A stretch of 64,000 bases of DNA from Gammaproteobacteria bacterium (GCA_013214945.1 JABSRT010000023.1:1-64000); one strand, 5' to 3'. Positions 26,061 through 38,592 are shown, counted from the first letter of the stretch. The notes: generated from the letters alone by a model not told the origin. Made by a program: numbers and translations.

Positions 26061-28328
26061 ATGCTAAATAAGTCACTGGAACTGACGTTAAACAGTGCAT
26101 TTCGCGATGCCCGTTCAAAACGCCACGAATTTATGACGGTTGAGCATCTGTTACTTGCTTTAACAGAAAACGACTCAGCCAAAGAGGCTTTATTAGCTTG
26201 CGGAGCTGATATCGACTCACTACAAAAAGAAATTAATTGTTTCATTGAAGAAACGACACCATTGATCGGTGAAAGTGATAATGAGCGAGAAACTCAGCCT
26301 ACTCTAGGTTTTCAGCGGGTATTACAGCGCGCAGTGTTCCACGTTCAGTCGTCTGGTAATAGCGAAGTAACAGGCGCTAATGTCTTGGTTGCTATTTTTA
26401 GCGAGCAAGAATCACAAGCGTCGTACTTACTGAAAAAATCGGACATTTCGCGTTTAGATATTGTCAATTTTGTGTCGCATGGTATTAGCAAAGATGGCGA
26501 ACAGATCCACGACACTACGGATCAAGAACAGCTAGAGTCACCTGAAGAACAAAAAAATAAAGATGCGTTGACCAAATATGCGACCAACCTTAATGAGCTT
26601 GCTAGTCAGGGCTTGATTGACCCGCTAATTGGTCGCCATAACGAAGTTGAACGAACCATTCAGGTGTTGTCACGTCGACGCAAGAATAATCCGTTATTAG
26701 TCGGTGAAGCAGGGGTTGGTAAAACCGCTATTGCTGAGGGATTAGCCTATCGAATCATCAAAGACGAAGTGCCTGATATTATTGCAGGGCATGTGATTTA
26801 TTCGCTCGATATGGGCGCTATTCTTGCTGGGACGAAATACCGTGGTGATTTTGAGAAACGCTTTAAAGCGGTTTTAAAAGATTTCGAAGCTCAGGCTGAT
26901 TCAATTTTATTTATTGATGAAATTCATACCATTATCGGGGCTGGTGCTGCTTCTGGTGGCATGATGGATGCGTCTAATTTACTTAAACCATTGTTATCCA
27001 ATGGCAAGTTACGCTGTATTGGTTCAACAACTTATCAAGAGTTTTCAGGTGTATTTGAAAAAGATCGGGCACTAGCACGCCGCTTTCAAAAAATTGATGT
27101 GGTCGAGCCATCGGTTGAAGAAACCACCGAGATTTTAATGGGGCTTAAGAAAAGCTATGAAATGCATCATAACGTTACCTATACCAAAGCTGCAATGCGT
27201 GCTGCTGCTAAATTGTCTGCTAAATATATCCTTGAACGTTTTTTACCTGATAAAGCGATTGATGTTATTGATGAAGCGGGTGCGCGTTTAGCAATGAAAG
27301 GCAATGCCGATCGAGATCCTATTATTGACGTGGCACAAATCGAAGAGATTATTGCCAAAATGGCGCGAATTCCCGAGCAGTCTGTTTCTTCTTCTGATAT
27401 TAAATTACTTGAGAATTTAGATCGGAATCTGAAACTTGTGGTATTTGGACAAGATCCAGCGATTGATAAATTAACGTCGGCGATTAGATTGTCGCGTTCT
27501 GGTTTAGGTAATGAAGACAAACCAATTGGTTCATTTTTGTTTGCGGGTCCAACCGGGGTTGGTAAAACAGAGATATGTAAGCAATTAGCAATCAGCCTTG
27601 GGGTTGAATTAATTCGCTTTGATATGTCTGAGTACATGGAAAGTCACACTGTTAGCCGATTGATTGGTGCTCCTCCAGGTTATGTTGGTTATGATCAAGG
27701 AGGCTTGTTAACAGACGCCGTGCGTAAGCAGCCACACAGTGTGGTATTGCTTGATGAGATAGAGAAAGCTCACAGCGATGTATACAACCTGTTACTACAA
27801 GTTATGGATCACGGTAGCTTAACCGACAATAATGGCCGTAAAGCTGATTTTAGGAACATTATTTTAGTGATGACGACTAATGCTGGTGTTGGTCAGACGG
27901 CGCGTCAAACGATGGGCTTTAAGGTGCAGGATAACTCAAGTGATGCGATGCAAGACATTAATAAAGAGTTCACGCCTGAATTTAGAAATAGACTTGATTC
28001 TATCGTCTGGTTTAACCACTTAGACCATGTTGTGATTGAACAGGTTGTTGATAAGTTTATTGTTGAAGTACAAGCCCAACTAGATGCTAAACATGTTGCA
28101 CTTGATGTCTCAGCCCAGGCGAGAGCTTGGTTGGTCGAGAATGGCTACGACAAGGCAATGGGCGCACGTCCGATGGCTCGTTTGATTCAAGAGAAGCTTA
28201 AAAAGCCAATGGCTAACGAATTACTCTTTGGTCAACTCGCTAATGGTGGTTCGGTTGAGGTTGCTATCAGCAATGACAAGTTAACCTTTAAATATATTCC
28301 ATTGAATTTAACCGAAGATATCAATTAA
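26061..28328 (+). CDS. clpA: ATP-dependent Clp protease ATPase subunit ClpA
   Basis: This 755-residue Hsp100 unfoldase feeds ClpP. It has an N-terminal ClpN repeat domain (about residues 1-140, with HEFMTVEHLLLAL). AAA-1 carries Walker A GEAGVGKTA and Walker B ILFIDEIH, and AAA-2 carries Walker A GPTGVGKTEI and LLDEIEKAH. The C-terminal region contains the arginine-finger segment GARPMARLIQEKLKKPMANEL. The start at 26061 was chosen over the ATG two codons earlier because AGGAG is 8 nt away and the protein then begins MLNKSLELTLN, like E. coli ClpA. It is cotranscribed with clpS and ends at a strong terminator. Confidence 0.96.
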   Translation: MLNKSLELTLNSAFRDARSKRHEFMTVEHLLLALTENDSAKEALLACGADIDSLQKEINCFIEETTPLIGESDNERETQPTLGFQRVLQRAVFHVQSSGNSEVTGANVLVAIFSEQESQASYLLKKSDISRLDIVNFVSHGISKDGEQIHDTTDQEQLESPEEQKNKDALTKYATNLNELASQGLIDPLIGRHNEVERTIQVLSRRRKNNPLLVGEAGVGKTAIAEGLAYRIIKDEVPDIIAGHVIYSLDMGAILAGTKYRGDFEKRFKAVLKDFEAQADSILFIDEIHTIIGAGAASGGMMDASNLLKPLLSNGKLRCIGSTTYQEFSGVFEKDRALARRFQKIDVVEPSVEETTEILMGLKKSYEMHHNVTYTKAAMRAAAKLSAKYILERFLPDKAIDVIDEAGARLAMKGNADRDPIIDVAQIEEIIAKMARIPEQSVSSSDIKLLENLDRNLKLVVFGQDPAIDKLTSAIRLSRSGLGNEDKPIGSFLFAGPTGVGKTEICKQLAISLGVELIRFDMSEYMESHTVSRLIGAPPGYVGYDQGGLLTDAVRKQPHSVVLLDEIEKAHSDVYNLLLQVMDHGSLTDNNGRKADFRNIILVMTTNAGVGQTARQTMGFKVQDNSSDAMQDINKEFTPEFRNRLDSIVWFNHLDHVVIEQVVDKFIVEVQAQLDAKHVALDVSAQARAWLVENGYDKAMGARPMARLIQEKLKKPMANELLFGQLANGGSVEVAISNDKLTFKYIPLNLTEDIN

Positions 28329-28344
28329 CCTTTAATTCGGTCAT

Positions 28345-28374
28345 AAAAAAACCCATCATATGATGGGTTTTTTT
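28345..28374. terminator. Bidirectional terminator between clpA and infA
   Basis: A long perfect palindrome centred at 28359/28360 has core ACCCATCAT/ATGATGGGT and is flanked by six A and six T residues. It serves the convergent clpA and infA genes. Confidence 0.88.
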
Positions 28375-28413
28375 GTTTTCTATTGAGAAAAACTACTTAA
28401 TAGAAAAGAGCGA

Positions 28414-29453
<1,040 letters not shown>

Positions 29454-29475
29454 TTTATTCCGATTGTACACTTGT

Positions 29476-30180
29476 TTAATAATAGAGTTGGCGTGGTTGC
29501 CAGTCTATAGGATCTAATTTACTCTCTGGCGGGTGTTTGAGCAATCTTAAAAAATCGGTTCGCGCTACCGTAGTCGCCCCCAAAGAAAGTAGATGATCAT
29601 TGGGAATTTGGCAATCGATAATCTTTATTCCATGCTCAGCTAGGAATATACTTAAGGTATATAGAGCAACTTTGGATGCATTGGTACGACGAGAAAACAT
29701 TGATTCGCCACAAAAAACGTTGTTGGTCATTACGCCATATATGCCGCCAATGAGACTGTCGTGCTCCCAGACTTCAATACTATGTGCGTGCCCCTGCTGA
29801 TGTAACGCAAGGTAACCTTGGGCTATTTCATCATTGATCCATGTTTCTTTCTGGTAGCAGCGAGGCTGTCTGCAGCCGGTGATTACATCGCTAAAGCAAT
29901 TATTTATTGTTATTTTATAATGCTTTTTTTTCAGAAATCGTTGAAAGCTCTTGCTGACATGAAATTTGTGAGTGAAAATAATGCAACGAGGGTCCGGCGA
30001 CCACCACAAAATGGGTTCGTCGTCATTATACCAAGGGAAAACTCCGTGTTGGTAAGCATTATATAATCTTGTGACCGATAAATCTCCGCCAACCGCTAAC
30101 AGCCCATTGGGCTCTGTTAGCGCGATACTCGGGCATGGAAATGAGAAATTATTATTATCTAATAGAGTTAACTTGGGCAT
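29476..30180 (-). CDS. aat: Leucyl/phenylalanyl-tRNA-protein transferase Aat
   Basis: This 234-residue enzyme adds Leu or Phe to proteins with N-terminal Lys or Arg, creating primary destabilising residues for ClpS. Visible motifs are FPCPSIALTEPNGLLAVGGDLS, YNAYQHGVFPWYNDDEPILWWSPDPR, HSIEVWE and GGIYGV...FCGESMFSRRTNASK. The last of these carries the aminoacyl-tRNA binding pocket. The length matches E. coli Aat. With bpt next to it and clpS-clpA 1.1 kb away, it completes a full N-degron input pathway. Confidence 0.96.
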   Translation of the reverse strand: MPKLTLLDNNNFSFPCPSIALTEPNGLLAVGGDLSVTRLYNAYQHGVFPWYNDDEPILWWSPDPRCIIFTHKFHVSKSFQRFLKKKHYKITINNCFSDVITGCRQPRCYQKETWINDEIAQGYLALHQQGHAHSIEVWEHDSLIGGIYGVMTNNVFCGESMFSRRTNASKVALYTLSIFLAEHGIKIIDCQIPNDHLLSLGATTVARTDFLRLLKHPPESKLDPIDWQPRQLYY

Positions 30181-30297
30181 AAGCCTGTGATGAATAAGGA
30201 CACTTAAGATCAGTTTATATTAATAATAACAGTCAAGATAATATTTATCGTTGATGATTATTAATCAAGCGTTATGATCTTAGACAAGGAGAATATA

Positions 30298-30768
30298 ATG
30301 AAGTGGTCGAGCTGTTTCAGATGCTTGGTAAAAATATCCGTATTTTTAGTATTTATGCCGCACGTGCTCGCCGAGCAAGTAATGACTATAAGTAAGGTCG
30401 AATCAGCAACTGTGTTTAATGTCAGATTGCTTAGCGAGCAAGATCTTAGACGTGATCAGCGCCACAATTGGCGTTTGTTTGGCGAGTCATTGCTCGGCGG
30501 TGTTTTGGGTTATCAATTTGGTGAAGGTTCTGCGGTTGATATCAAGCAGGTCTTAGATGCTATTTTACTTAAAAACAAACGCGCAAGGCTGCGTGATTTG
30601 GGTGATATTAGTCAGCAAGTTAAGCTGATAGAAATGATTGTGATTTTATCAAGCGGGGTCAGAAAAGCGATTATTTTACCCTTACAAAAAGATCAAGTAT
30701 ATCGAAATAAAGATCGACTCAGATTGGTGTACTTTGAGACAGGGGTGTTCATTGATCGTGTATTATAA
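30298..30768 (+). CDS. Small secreted protein with glycine-zipper-like segment
   Basis: This 156-residue protein from the ATG at 30298 (AAGGAG upstream) has a signal peptide of about 25 residues ending VLA. No lipobox is present. The mature region contains LLGGVLGYQFGEGSAVDI (about residues 60-77), reminiscent of the SlyB/17-kDa-antigen glycine zipper with a single short motif. The rest has alternating charged and hydrophobic stretches and no cysteines apart from two in the signal region. I do not recognise a named family. It is divergent from aat and convergent with trxB, with a hairpin at its stop codon. Confidence 0.7.
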   Translation: MKWSSCFRCLVKISVFLVFMPHVLAEQVMTISKVESATVFNVRLLSEQDLRRDQRHNWRLFGESLLGGVLGYQFGEGSAVDIKQVLDAILLKNKRARLRDLGDISQQVKLIEMIVILSSGVRKAIILPLQKDQVYRNKDRLRLVYFETGVFIDRVL

Positions 30769-30793
30769 CCAAAGCCCCGCTAAGGGCTTTGGT
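30768..30793 (+). terminator. Hairpin at end of the secreted-protein gene
   Basis: ACCAAAGCCC (30768-30777) and GGGCTTTGGT (30784-30793) form a 10-bp perfect stem with a 6-nt loop, beginning at the last base of the stop codon. The T-tract is poor, so this is a possible terminator for both convergent genes. Confidence 0.5.
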
Positions 30794-30833
30794 GCATTAC
30801 TACCATTAAGTTAACGATAGTAATGTAGTGTTG

Positions 30834-31871
<1,038 letters not shown>

Positions 31872-31921
31872 TTATACTATATAGCTGATTTTAATATGTG
31901 CATTTCATCACTATTTAAAGC

Positions 31922-31950
31922 AAAAAAAGGAAAGCACGAGGCTTTCCTTT
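31922..31950 (-). terminator. Terminator of ald
   Basis: AAAGGAAAGC and GCTTTCCTTT form a 10-bp stem with loop ACGAG. On the minus strand it is followed by a run of T residues (TTTTTTTG with the stem end), the classic intrinsic terminator form. It lies 56 bp beyond the ald stop codon. Confidence 0.8.
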
Positions 31951-32005
31951 GGTTTAACTATTCAGCTGTCAGACTAGCCTAGGCTAGGCTGAATTAGAAT
32001 AATTA

Positions 32006-33124
32006 TTAAGCTTGTAGTGCAACTTCTGGCGCAACAAACTCAAGACCGTGTGCAATAGCAACGCTTTCACAAGTGATTTTGCCGTGGATAACGTTAAGAC
32101 CGTTTAAGAAGTCTTGATCGTTAGCTAATGCTGCTTTGTAGCCTTGGTTTGCCAATTTAATAATGTATGGCAATGTTGCATTGTTTAGTGCGAAGGTCGA
32201 CGTACGTGGTACTGCGCCTGGCATGTTTGCAACACAATAGTGAACCACTTCATCAACGATGAACGTTGGATCTTGGTGAGTTGTCGCATGAGAAGTCTCA
32301 ATACAACCACCCTGATCAATAGCAACATCAACAATAGCAGAACCAGGCTTCATGTTTTTGATGTGTTCTTTAGTCACTAACTTAGGAGCCGCAGCACCTG
32401 GAATTAGCACACCACCGATAACTAGGTCAGCAGATAATACAGCTTGCTCTAGTGCGTCAGCAGTAGAGTAAAGCACTTTAGCCGTGTTACCAAACTGAAT
32501 GTTTAAACGACGTAGAGTATCGATGCTACGGTCTAAAATTGTCACTTCAGCGCCAAGGCCAATCGCCATTTGTGCTGCATTGTTACCAACCATTCCGCCG
32601 CCGATAATAACGACTTTAGCAGGCTCAACACCAGGTACACCACCTAGCAACATGCCACAGCCTGCATTAGATTTTTCTAACGCTTGCGCACCGGCTTGAA
32701 TAGACATACGACCAGCCACTTCAGACATTGGCGCTAGTAGCGGTAAGCCACCGTTACGATCGGTTACTGTTTCGTAAGCGATACAAATAGCTTTTGAATC
32801 GATTAGTTCTTGAGTTTGCGCTAAATCAGGGGCTAGGTGAAGGTAAGTAAATAAGATTTGACCTTCGCGTAACATTGCACGTTCAACCGTTAGCGGCTCT
32901 TTAACTTTAACAATCATTTCTGCTTTTGCAAAAACTGCAGCTGCATCATTTTCGATTGCTGCACCAGCATCGATATAATCTTGGTCAGTGAAACCAATGC
33001 CAGCACCGGCTTGGGTCTGGACAATAACATCGTGGCCATGTTGAACTAGTTCGCGCACACTTGCTGGAACCATACCGACACGATATTCATGATTTTTAAT
33101 TTCTTTAGGTACACCGATAAGCAT
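32006..33124 (-). CDS. ald: Alanine dehydrogenase
   Basis: This 372-residue NAD-dependent enzyme interconverts L-alanine and pyruvate plus ammonia. The N-terminal MLIGVPKEIKNHEYRVGM, the substrate Lys/His region YLHLAPD, the Rossmann motif IIGGGMVGNNAAQMA and VDVAIDQGGCIETS are as in Ald. The length is standard. It is divergent from lrp, with a 136-bp shared upstream region. In related bacteria Lrp-type regulators next to ald respond to alanine or leucine, so control by the neighbour is plausible; I did not identify an Lrp site by consensus. Confidence 0.95.
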   Translation of the reverse strand: MLIGVPKEIKNHEYRVGMVPASVRELVQHGHDVIVQTQAGAGIGFTDQDYIDAGAAIENDAAAVFAKAEMIVKVKEPLTVERAMLREGQILFTYLHLAPDLAQTQELIDSKAICIAYETVTDRNGGLPLLAPMSEVAGRMSIQAGAQALEKSNAGCGMLLGGVPGVEPAKVVIIGGGMVGNNAAQMAIGLGAEVTILDRSIDTLRRLNIQFGNTAKVLYSTADALEQAVLSADLVIGGVLIPGAAAPKLVTKEHIKNMKPGSAIVDVAIDQGGCIETSHATTHQDPTFIVDEVVHYCVANMPGAVPRTSTFALNNATLPYIIKLANQGYKAALANDQDFLNGLNVIHGKITCESVAIAHGLEFVAPEVALQA

Positions 33125-33260
33125 AATGACTACCTTTTGTTAATTTGGATGTGTAAAAAGTAAATCTAGTATAGAAGCTTTTTTCAGGGGATATCATCTG
33201 TAATTTCGACAATATCAGCATAAAATGCTAACATTTGAAGCTATCTAAGATAATGCACCA

Positions 33261-33749
33261 ATGGTAATACCAATGAGCCAGTCAATAGTACTAGATCGCA
33301 TTGATCGCAACATATTAATCCAATTACAAATCAACGGCAGAATCTCTAATGTCGAATTAGCTAAACGGGTTGGCTTAAGTCCAACCCCTTGCTTAGAGCG
33401 AGTAAAACGGCTGGAAAAACAGCGGGTGATTAAATCCTATACCGCCTTGCTCGATCCCGAACAGCTTAATGCTTCACTATTAGTTTATGTTGAAATTAGA
33501 CTCAACCGCAGTAGTGCTGATGTGTTTGACCGGTTTAATGAAGCCGTTAATCAATTAGATGATATTTTAGAGTGCCATTTAGTGTCTGGCGATTTCGACT
33601 ACTTACTAAAAACACGAGTGGCTGATATGTCAACTTATCGTAAGGTGCTTAATCAAACGTTACTGCAATTGCCCGATATTAAAGATTCTCGAACCTATGT
33701 GGTGATGGAAGAAGTTAAATATTCTACCCAAATTGCGATCGCCAATTAA
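33261..33749 (+). CDS. lrp: Leucine-responsive regulatory protein Lrp
   Basis: This 162-residue Lrp/AsnC regulator has an N-terminal helix-turn-helix (IDRNILIQLQINGRISNVEL, then KRVGLSPTPCLERVKRLE) and a C-terminal RAM effector domain (FDYLLKTRVADMSTYRKVL). The sequence matches the global E. coli Lrp rather than a local AsnC. The ATG at 33261 is used, and the ATG at 33273 is nearly as likely because both have weak ribosome-binding sites. It is upstream of ftsK, an order conserved in gammaproteobacteria, and divergent from ald. Confidence 0.93.
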   Translation: MVIPMSQSIVLDRIDRNILIQLQINGRISNVELAKRVGLSPTPCLERVKRLEKQRVIKSYTALLDPEQLNASLLVYVEIRLNRSSADVFDRFNEAVNQLDDILECHLVSGDFDYLLKTRVADMSTYRKVLNQTLLQLPDIKDSRTYVVMEEVKYSTQIAIAN

Positions 33750-33756
33750 CTTGCCT

Positions 33757-33782
33757 AAGTAGCACTTGATCAAGCGCTACTT
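33757..33782 (+). terminator. Near-perfect hairpin after lrp
   Basis: AAGTAGCACTTGA and TCAAGCGCTACTT are inverted with one mismatch and almost no loop, 8 bp after the lrp stop. It probably marks the end of the lrp message, although no clear T-run follows. Confidence 0.45.
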
Positions 33783-33915
33783 AAGCGTTTAAAATTGGTA
33801 TTATGGCTAGATACCCGTAATCGATGAAATGCAGGTTTTATTCCAGCATTGCCAAGGGTATAGGTTAAGCGTCAAATTTTTTAAGTGGAATAATTGTGTT
33901 AGGGAGAGATTACTT

Positions 33916-36474
33916 TTGGCCATAGAGAATTCAGTGCAAGAGACAGTAGTAGATAATATGCAGCCAGTAACAACAGCGAGCGGAAAAGTTAGCGGGGCGC
34001 AAAGATTGCTTGAAGCGGCTATCGTGACGTCAACGTTGTTATCATTATATTTATTGTTGGCACTTTATAGCTTTGATCGTGCTGATGCCAGTTGGACTCA
34101 AACCGCAGTCAGTGGCACTGCAGCTAACTGGATGGGTCATACCGGGGCCTACTTGGCGGATATTTTACTATTTTGTGTTGGTTATCTGGCTTATCTGTGT
34201 CCATTTTTACTCGCTGGTTTAGGTTATGTACTGTTTAAAGCCCACCATAAGTTACGTGCGATTGATTATTTTACGATGGGACTACGCTTTGTCGGCTTCT
34301 TTTTAACCGTTTTTGGGGTTTTAGCAACGGCTAGTATTAATTTCGATAATATCTATAGTTTCTCTGGCGGTGGCATTATCGGAGATATGGTGGCACAAGC
34401 GATGTTACCAAACTTTAATTTTCTTGGTACCACCTTGCTATTGGTTTGTTTTATTGCAACTGGCTTGACACTTTTGACCGGCATTGGCTGGATGCAGCTT
34501 GCTGAATCAATTGGTTATTATACTATTAAGGGTTGTTGCTGGGTTGGCGATTTGCCGCAACGTTTTAGTCGTAACAACCACCGTAATGAATCTGTCGAGT
34601 CTGACGATATTTCAGCACCCCCAATGACTAACAAACAAAGAAGTGCAGAGCCTAGTTTTGACCTTACTGCTAACGCCAAGGTAGCTAAAACCGGCTTGCC
34701 TGAACCCCAACTAGCCACGACTAGTGTTGTTGCGATTAAACCGGATAAAATGGCAGCTATACCCAGTACTGATGGCGTGAGTGCAACTATTGAACCGCAA
34801 GATGACGATAGCCCTGAAATAGAACTTTCGCCGTATCAACGCCCTGAACATGATGATATTGCAACTGATGATATCGCGCAGCCAAGTTCAACTGAACAAT
34901 TGAGCGCCGCTATTTCAGCTATTCAACCTAAAGTTATCGCTGAAGATTCACCAGAGCCTGTTATCGAGCTGCCGGCCGCGGTAGGCCTGTTACCCTCATT
35001 GACTTTGCTCGATAATGCAAAAAAGAAATTTGCGCCGATTGCCCAAGAGGACTTGGATCGAGTATCACGGTTGGTCGAAGAAAAATTGCTCGACTTTAAT
35101 ATCATCGCTAATGTGGTTGATGTATATCCTGGTCCTGTCATCACGCGCTTTGAACTCGACTTGGCGCCAGGGGTTAAAGTAAGCAAAATATCGGCCTTAT
35201 CCAAAGATTTAGCACGTTCATTATCAGCGTTAAGTGTGAGGATCGTTGAAGTTATTCCAGGCAAGAGTGTTATCGGGCTTGAAATCCCCAATGAACATCG
35301 CGAAACGGTCTACTTACGCGAAAACCTGAGCAGTGATGCATTTGCTAACTCAGCATCGCCGTTAACTATGGTGCTAGGCAAAGATATTTCTGGTGCGCCG
35401 GTGGTGGTTGATTTGGGGAAAATGCCGCATTTGCTAGTGGCGGGTACCACTGGTTCAGGTAAGTCAGTTGGGGTTAATGCGATGATCGTATCATTGCTTT
35501 ATAAGTCGACCCCTGAACAAGTTCGGATGATTATGATCGATCCGAAGATGCTGGAACTCTCCGTTTATGAGGGGATCCCACACCTGTTGTCCGAAGTAGT
35601 TACTGACATGAAAGAAGCAGCAAATGCCTTGCGCTGGTGTGTTGGTGAAATGGAACGTCGCTATAAAGTGATGTCGGCGGTCGGGGTGCGTAATCTGAAA
35701 GGTTACAATGCTAAAATTGATCAAGCCCGCGCTGATGGCACGCCATTGGTCGATCCGCTATGGAAGCCAGGTGATAGCATGGACCCAACAGCACCAGAGC
35801 TTGAAAACCTGCCGAGCATTGTGGTGGTGGTTGACGAGTTTGCCGATATGATCATGATTGTCGGTAAGAAGGTCGAAGAGCTGATTGCCCGAATTGCGCA
35901 AAAAGCTCGTGCCGCTGGCATTCATCTTATTTTAGCGACGCAGCGCCCATCGGTTGATGTTATTACCGGTTTGATTAAAGCCAATATCCCAACCCGAATT
36001 GCATTTCAAGTATCGTCGAGAATTGATTCACGAACTATTTTAGATCAACAAGGCGCAGAGCAATTGCTTGGCATGGGCGATATGTTGTATTTGCCGCCAG
36101 GCACAGGAGTACCAACGCGAGTTCACGGCGCCTTTGTCGACGATCATGAAGTACATAAGGTGGTTGCTGACTGGAAAAAACGCGGAAAACCGAACTATAT
36201 TGAGGCGATCTTGTCTGGTGATAGTAACGAGTCAATTTTATTGCCTGGTGAAGCAGCCGATGGCGATGACGAAAATGATGAATTTTATGATGAGGCTGTT
36301 GCGTTCGTTACCGAAACGCGACGAGGATCAATCTCAAGTGTGCAACGCAAGTTTAAAATTGGTTATAACAGAGCTGCCCGCTTAATTGAACAAATGGAAG
36401 CGTCGGGCATTGTTAGTTCGCCGGGACATAATGGGCTGCGTGAAGTAATTGCTCCGCCAGCGCCAAAGATGTAA
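33916..36474 (+). CDS. ftsK: DNA translocase FtsK
   Basis: This 852-residue translocase, calculated from a TTG start at 33916, coordinates septation with chromosome dimer resolution. The N-terminal domain has four membrane helices. An acidic, Pro/Thr-rich linker follows (about residues 225-350). The RecA-like motor has Walker [12 protein letters not shown] (about 508) and Walker [12 protein letters not shown]. The C-terminal gamma winged helix ([25 protein letters not shown]) reads KOPS. The TTG is preceded by AGGGAGAG 9 nt upstream; the longer ATG reading from 33829 has no site and a poor N-terminus. The linker is much shorter than in E. coli. It is followed by lolA and rarA on the same strand. 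Confidence 0.95.
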   Translation: MAIENSVQETVVDNMQPVTTASGKVSGAQRLLEAAIVTSTLLSLYLLLALYSFDRADASWTQTAVSGTAANWMGHTGAYLADILLFCVGYLAYLCPFLLAGLGYVLFKAHHKLRAIDYFTMGLRFVGFFLTVFGVLATASINFDNIYSFSGGGIIGDMVAQAMLPNFNFLGTTLLLVCFIATGLTLLTGIGWMQLAESIGYYTIKGCCWVGDLPQRFSRNNHRNESVESDDISAPPMTNKQRSAEPSFDLTANAKVAKTGLPEPQLATTSVVAIKPDKMAAIPSTDGVSATIEPQDDDSPEIELSPYQRPEHDDIATDDIAQPSSTEQLSAAISAIQPKVIAEDSPEPVIELPAAVGLLPSLTLLDNAKKKFAPIAQEDLDRVSRLVEEKLLDFNIIANVVDVYPGPVITRFELDLAPGVKVSKISALSKDLARSLSALSVRIVEVIPGKSVIGLEIPNEHRETVYLRENLSSDAFANSASPLTMVLGKDISGAPVVVDLGKMPHLLVAGTTGSGKSVGVNAMIVSLLYKSTPEQVRMIMIDPKMLELSVYEGIPHLLSEVVTDMKEAANALRWCVGEMERRYKVMSAVGVRNLKGYNAKIDQARADGTPLVDPLWKPGDSMDPTAPELENLPSIVVVVDEFADMIMIVGKKVEELIARIAQKARAAGIHLILATQRPSVDVITGLIKANIPTRIAFQVSSRIDSRTILDQQGAEQLLGMGDMLYLPPGTGVPTRVHGAFVDDHEVHKVVADWKKRGKPNYIEAILSGDSNESILLPGEAADGDDENDEFYDEAVAFVTETRRGSISSVQRKFKIGYNRAARLIEQMEASGIVSSPGHNGLREVIAPPAPKM

Positions 36475-36573
36475 CCACCACGAACTCAGCAATCAGCGCA
36501 CAGTGTTGAATTAGTAGATAGTATTCAATCGGTAGATAACGTTGAATCAGCGCAAAGTATTTATAGGATAATG

Positions 36574-37254
36574 ATGTACAAGAATTTAGTGTTAATAAGT
36601 GTGTTTATGCTGGCAATGAGTGGCACGGTAATGGTGCAAGCGACTGAACAATTAGGTTCGACGCTTGAAACCCCAGCCAAACCAGCCGCGGCACCAACGA
36701 GTGCGTTATTGACGTTACGTCATAAGCTAAAGCGATTCGAGCAGTTCTCAGCGCAGTTTGAGCAAAAGGTCTTTGATGTCAAAGGCCAGCAGATCCAAAC
36801 AAGCAAGGGAGAGTTGCAAGTCCAACAACCCAATAAATTTCGATGGCAGACCTATGAACCAGATCAGAATTTAATTGTCTCGGACGGTCAAGCAGTGTGG
36901 ATCTATAATGCTTTTGTTGAACAGGTCACAGCAATGGAACTCAACAAAACGGTGCAACAATCGCCGTTGTGGTTAATTGCCAACCAAAGTGAGCAAGCTT
37001 GGTCACAATTTGATGTTAGCACTAACCAACAGGGTTATTCCATTGTGCCTAAGGATCCAAATAGCTTAACTAAGCGCATTATCATTCGTTTTAATGACGA
37101 TATCATTAGCCGCTTAACCATTGAAGATACTCAAGGTCAAACGAGCGAGTTTATTTTAAGCGACTTTAATGCCAGCTCACGACTTGCTAATGACATATTT
37201 AATTTTACGCTACCTGACGGCGTTGATTTTGACGACCAAAGAGAGGTTAAGTAG
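36574..37254 (+). CDS. lolA: Outer membrane lipoprotein chaperone LolA
   Basis: This 226-residue periplasmic carrier takes lipoproteins from LolCDE to LolB. It has a signal peptide of about 22 residues ending VQA. The mature part shows LTLRHKLKRFEQFSAQFEQKV, GELQVQQPNKFRWQT, the mid VSDGQAVWIYNAFVEQVT and late SFNASSRL-type (SDFNASSRLANDIFNF). Two adjacent ATGs occur; the second (36574) has AGGA 5 nt upstream and was chosen. It sits between ftsK and rarA, the conserved order ftsK-lolA-rarA-serS. Confidence 0.94.
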   Translation: MYKNLVLISVFMLAMSGTVMVQATEQLGSTLETPAKPAAAPTSALLTLRHKLKRFEQFSAQFEQKVFDVKGQQIQTSKGELQVQQPNKFRWQTYEPDQNLIVSDGQAVWIYNAFVEQVTAMELNKTVQQSPLWLIANQSEQAWSQFDVSTNQQGYSIVPKDPNSLTKRIIIRFNDDIISRLTIEDTQGQTSEFILSDFNASSRLANDIFNFTLPDGVDFDDQREVK

Positions 37255-37260
37255 CGTTCT

Positions 37261-38592
37261 GTGACGACATTAACTTTTGACTTTTCGCCCAACTTTGAAC
37301 CGCTGGCTGCACGAATGCGTCCGCGGACTATTGAGCAGTATATTGGCCAAGGTCATATTCTTGGTCCTGCCAAACCATTGCGCTTGGCGTTAGAGGCGGG
37401 CCGAGCTCATTCAATGATTTTATGGGGGCCGCCGGGCACCGGTAAAACTACCTTGGCAGAGTTAGTGGCCACATACGTTGATGCCCATGTTGAACGTATA
37501 TCGGCGGTCACCTCTGGGGTCAAAGATATTAGAAAAGCGATCGAAAATGCCAAGGACGTCGCCAGTGCACAATCACGGCGAACCTTGTTGTTTGTTGACG
37601 AAGTTCATCGCTTTAACAAAGGCCAGCAAGACGCTTTTTTACCCTATATTGAAGATGGCACGGTTATTTTTATTGGTGCCACCACCGAGAACCCATCATT
37701 TCAGTTAAACAACGCCTTGTTATCGCGGGCGCGAGTCTATTTACTCAATAAATTAGAACCGCAAGATATTATTGCCTTAATAGCCCAAGCCTTGGTTGAT
37801 AAAGAGCGCGGCTTAGGTAAACAGTCGATAGTTATGGCGCCAGAAGTGGCTAATGCCTTGGCTAACATCGTCCAGGGCGATGCACGGATGGCGCTGAACT
37901 ACCTTGAATTACTGAGCGATATGCTTGATGGAAACCATCAAGAGATTAGCCTCGAAATGCTCACCCAAGTGTGCGGTGCTAAGGTTAGCCAATTTGATAA
38001 TAAAGGCGACCTTTATTACGACTTGATCTCGGCTTTGCATAAATCAATTCGCGGCTCATCTCCTGATGGTGCGCTTTATTGGTTTTGCCGGATGTTAGCC
38101 GTCGGTGCTGATCCGTTGTATATTGGACGACGATTATTAGCTATTGCATCAGAAGATATCGGCAATGCCGATCCCAAAGCGATGCAAATAGCCTTGTCGG
38201 CATGGGATTGTTTTCATCGAGTTGGACCTGCGGAAGGGGAGCGAGCGTTAGCTCAAGCGGTGATTTATTTAGCTTGTGCTCCCAAAAGTAATGCAGTGTA
38301 CAGTGCTTTTAGTCAAATGAAAGCGCTGGTGGCCCAAGAGCAAGACTTTGAGGTACCCAATCATTTGCGTAATGCCCCGACTAACTTAATGAAAGAGCTA
38401 GGCTATGGCAGTGAATATCGTTATGCCCATGACGAAGTTAATGCCTTTGCTGCGGGAGAAAGCTATTTACCGCCACAATTAGCCGAGTTAAGACTGTATC
38501 AGCCGACCAGTCGCGGTCTGGAAGCTAAAATTAGCGAAAAACTCAAATTTTTGGAACAACTTAACCAAGCCAGTGCCAATAAAAGGTATTAA
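37261..38592 (+). CDS. rarA: Replication-associated recombination protein A
   Basis: This 443-residue AAA+ ATPase of the RarA/MgsA/WRNIP1 family acts at stalled replication forks and interacts with SSB. It shows [21 protein letters not shown], Walker [11 protein letters not shown] (about residues 56-65), Walker [11 protein letters not shown], sensor GATTENPSF and the C-terminal tetramerisation region with [14 protein letters not shown]. Translation begins at GTG, 6 bp after the lolA stop. The Shine-Dalgarno is distant, so coupling to lolA is likely. Confidence 0.95.
   Translation: MTTLTFDFSPNFEPLAARMRPRTIEQYIGQGHILGPAKPLRLALEAGRAHSMILWGPPGTGKTTLAELVATYVDAHVERISAVTSGVKDIRKAIENAKDVASAQSRRTLLFVDEVHRFNKGQQDAFLPYIEDGTVIFIGATTENPSFQLNNALLSRARVYLLNKLEPQDIIALIAQALVDKERGLGKQSIVMAPEVANALANIVQGDARMALNYLELLSDMLDGNHQEISLEMLTQVCGAKVSQFDNKGDLYYDLISALHKSIRGSSPDGALYWFCRMLAVGADPLYIGRRLLAIASEDIGNADPKAMQIALSAWDCFHRVGPAEGERALAQAVIYLACAPKSNAVYSAFSQMKALVAQEQDFEVPNHLRNAPTNLMKELGYGSEYRYAHDEVNAFAAGESYLPPQLAELRLYQPTSRGLEAKISEKLKFLEQLNQASANKRY

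Noticed and set aside
33829-33915. ATG-initiated N-terminal extension of ftsK
   Set aside because: The added residues lack a ribosome-binding site and resemble non-coding translation, whereas the TTG at 33916 has AGGGAGAG at proper distance.
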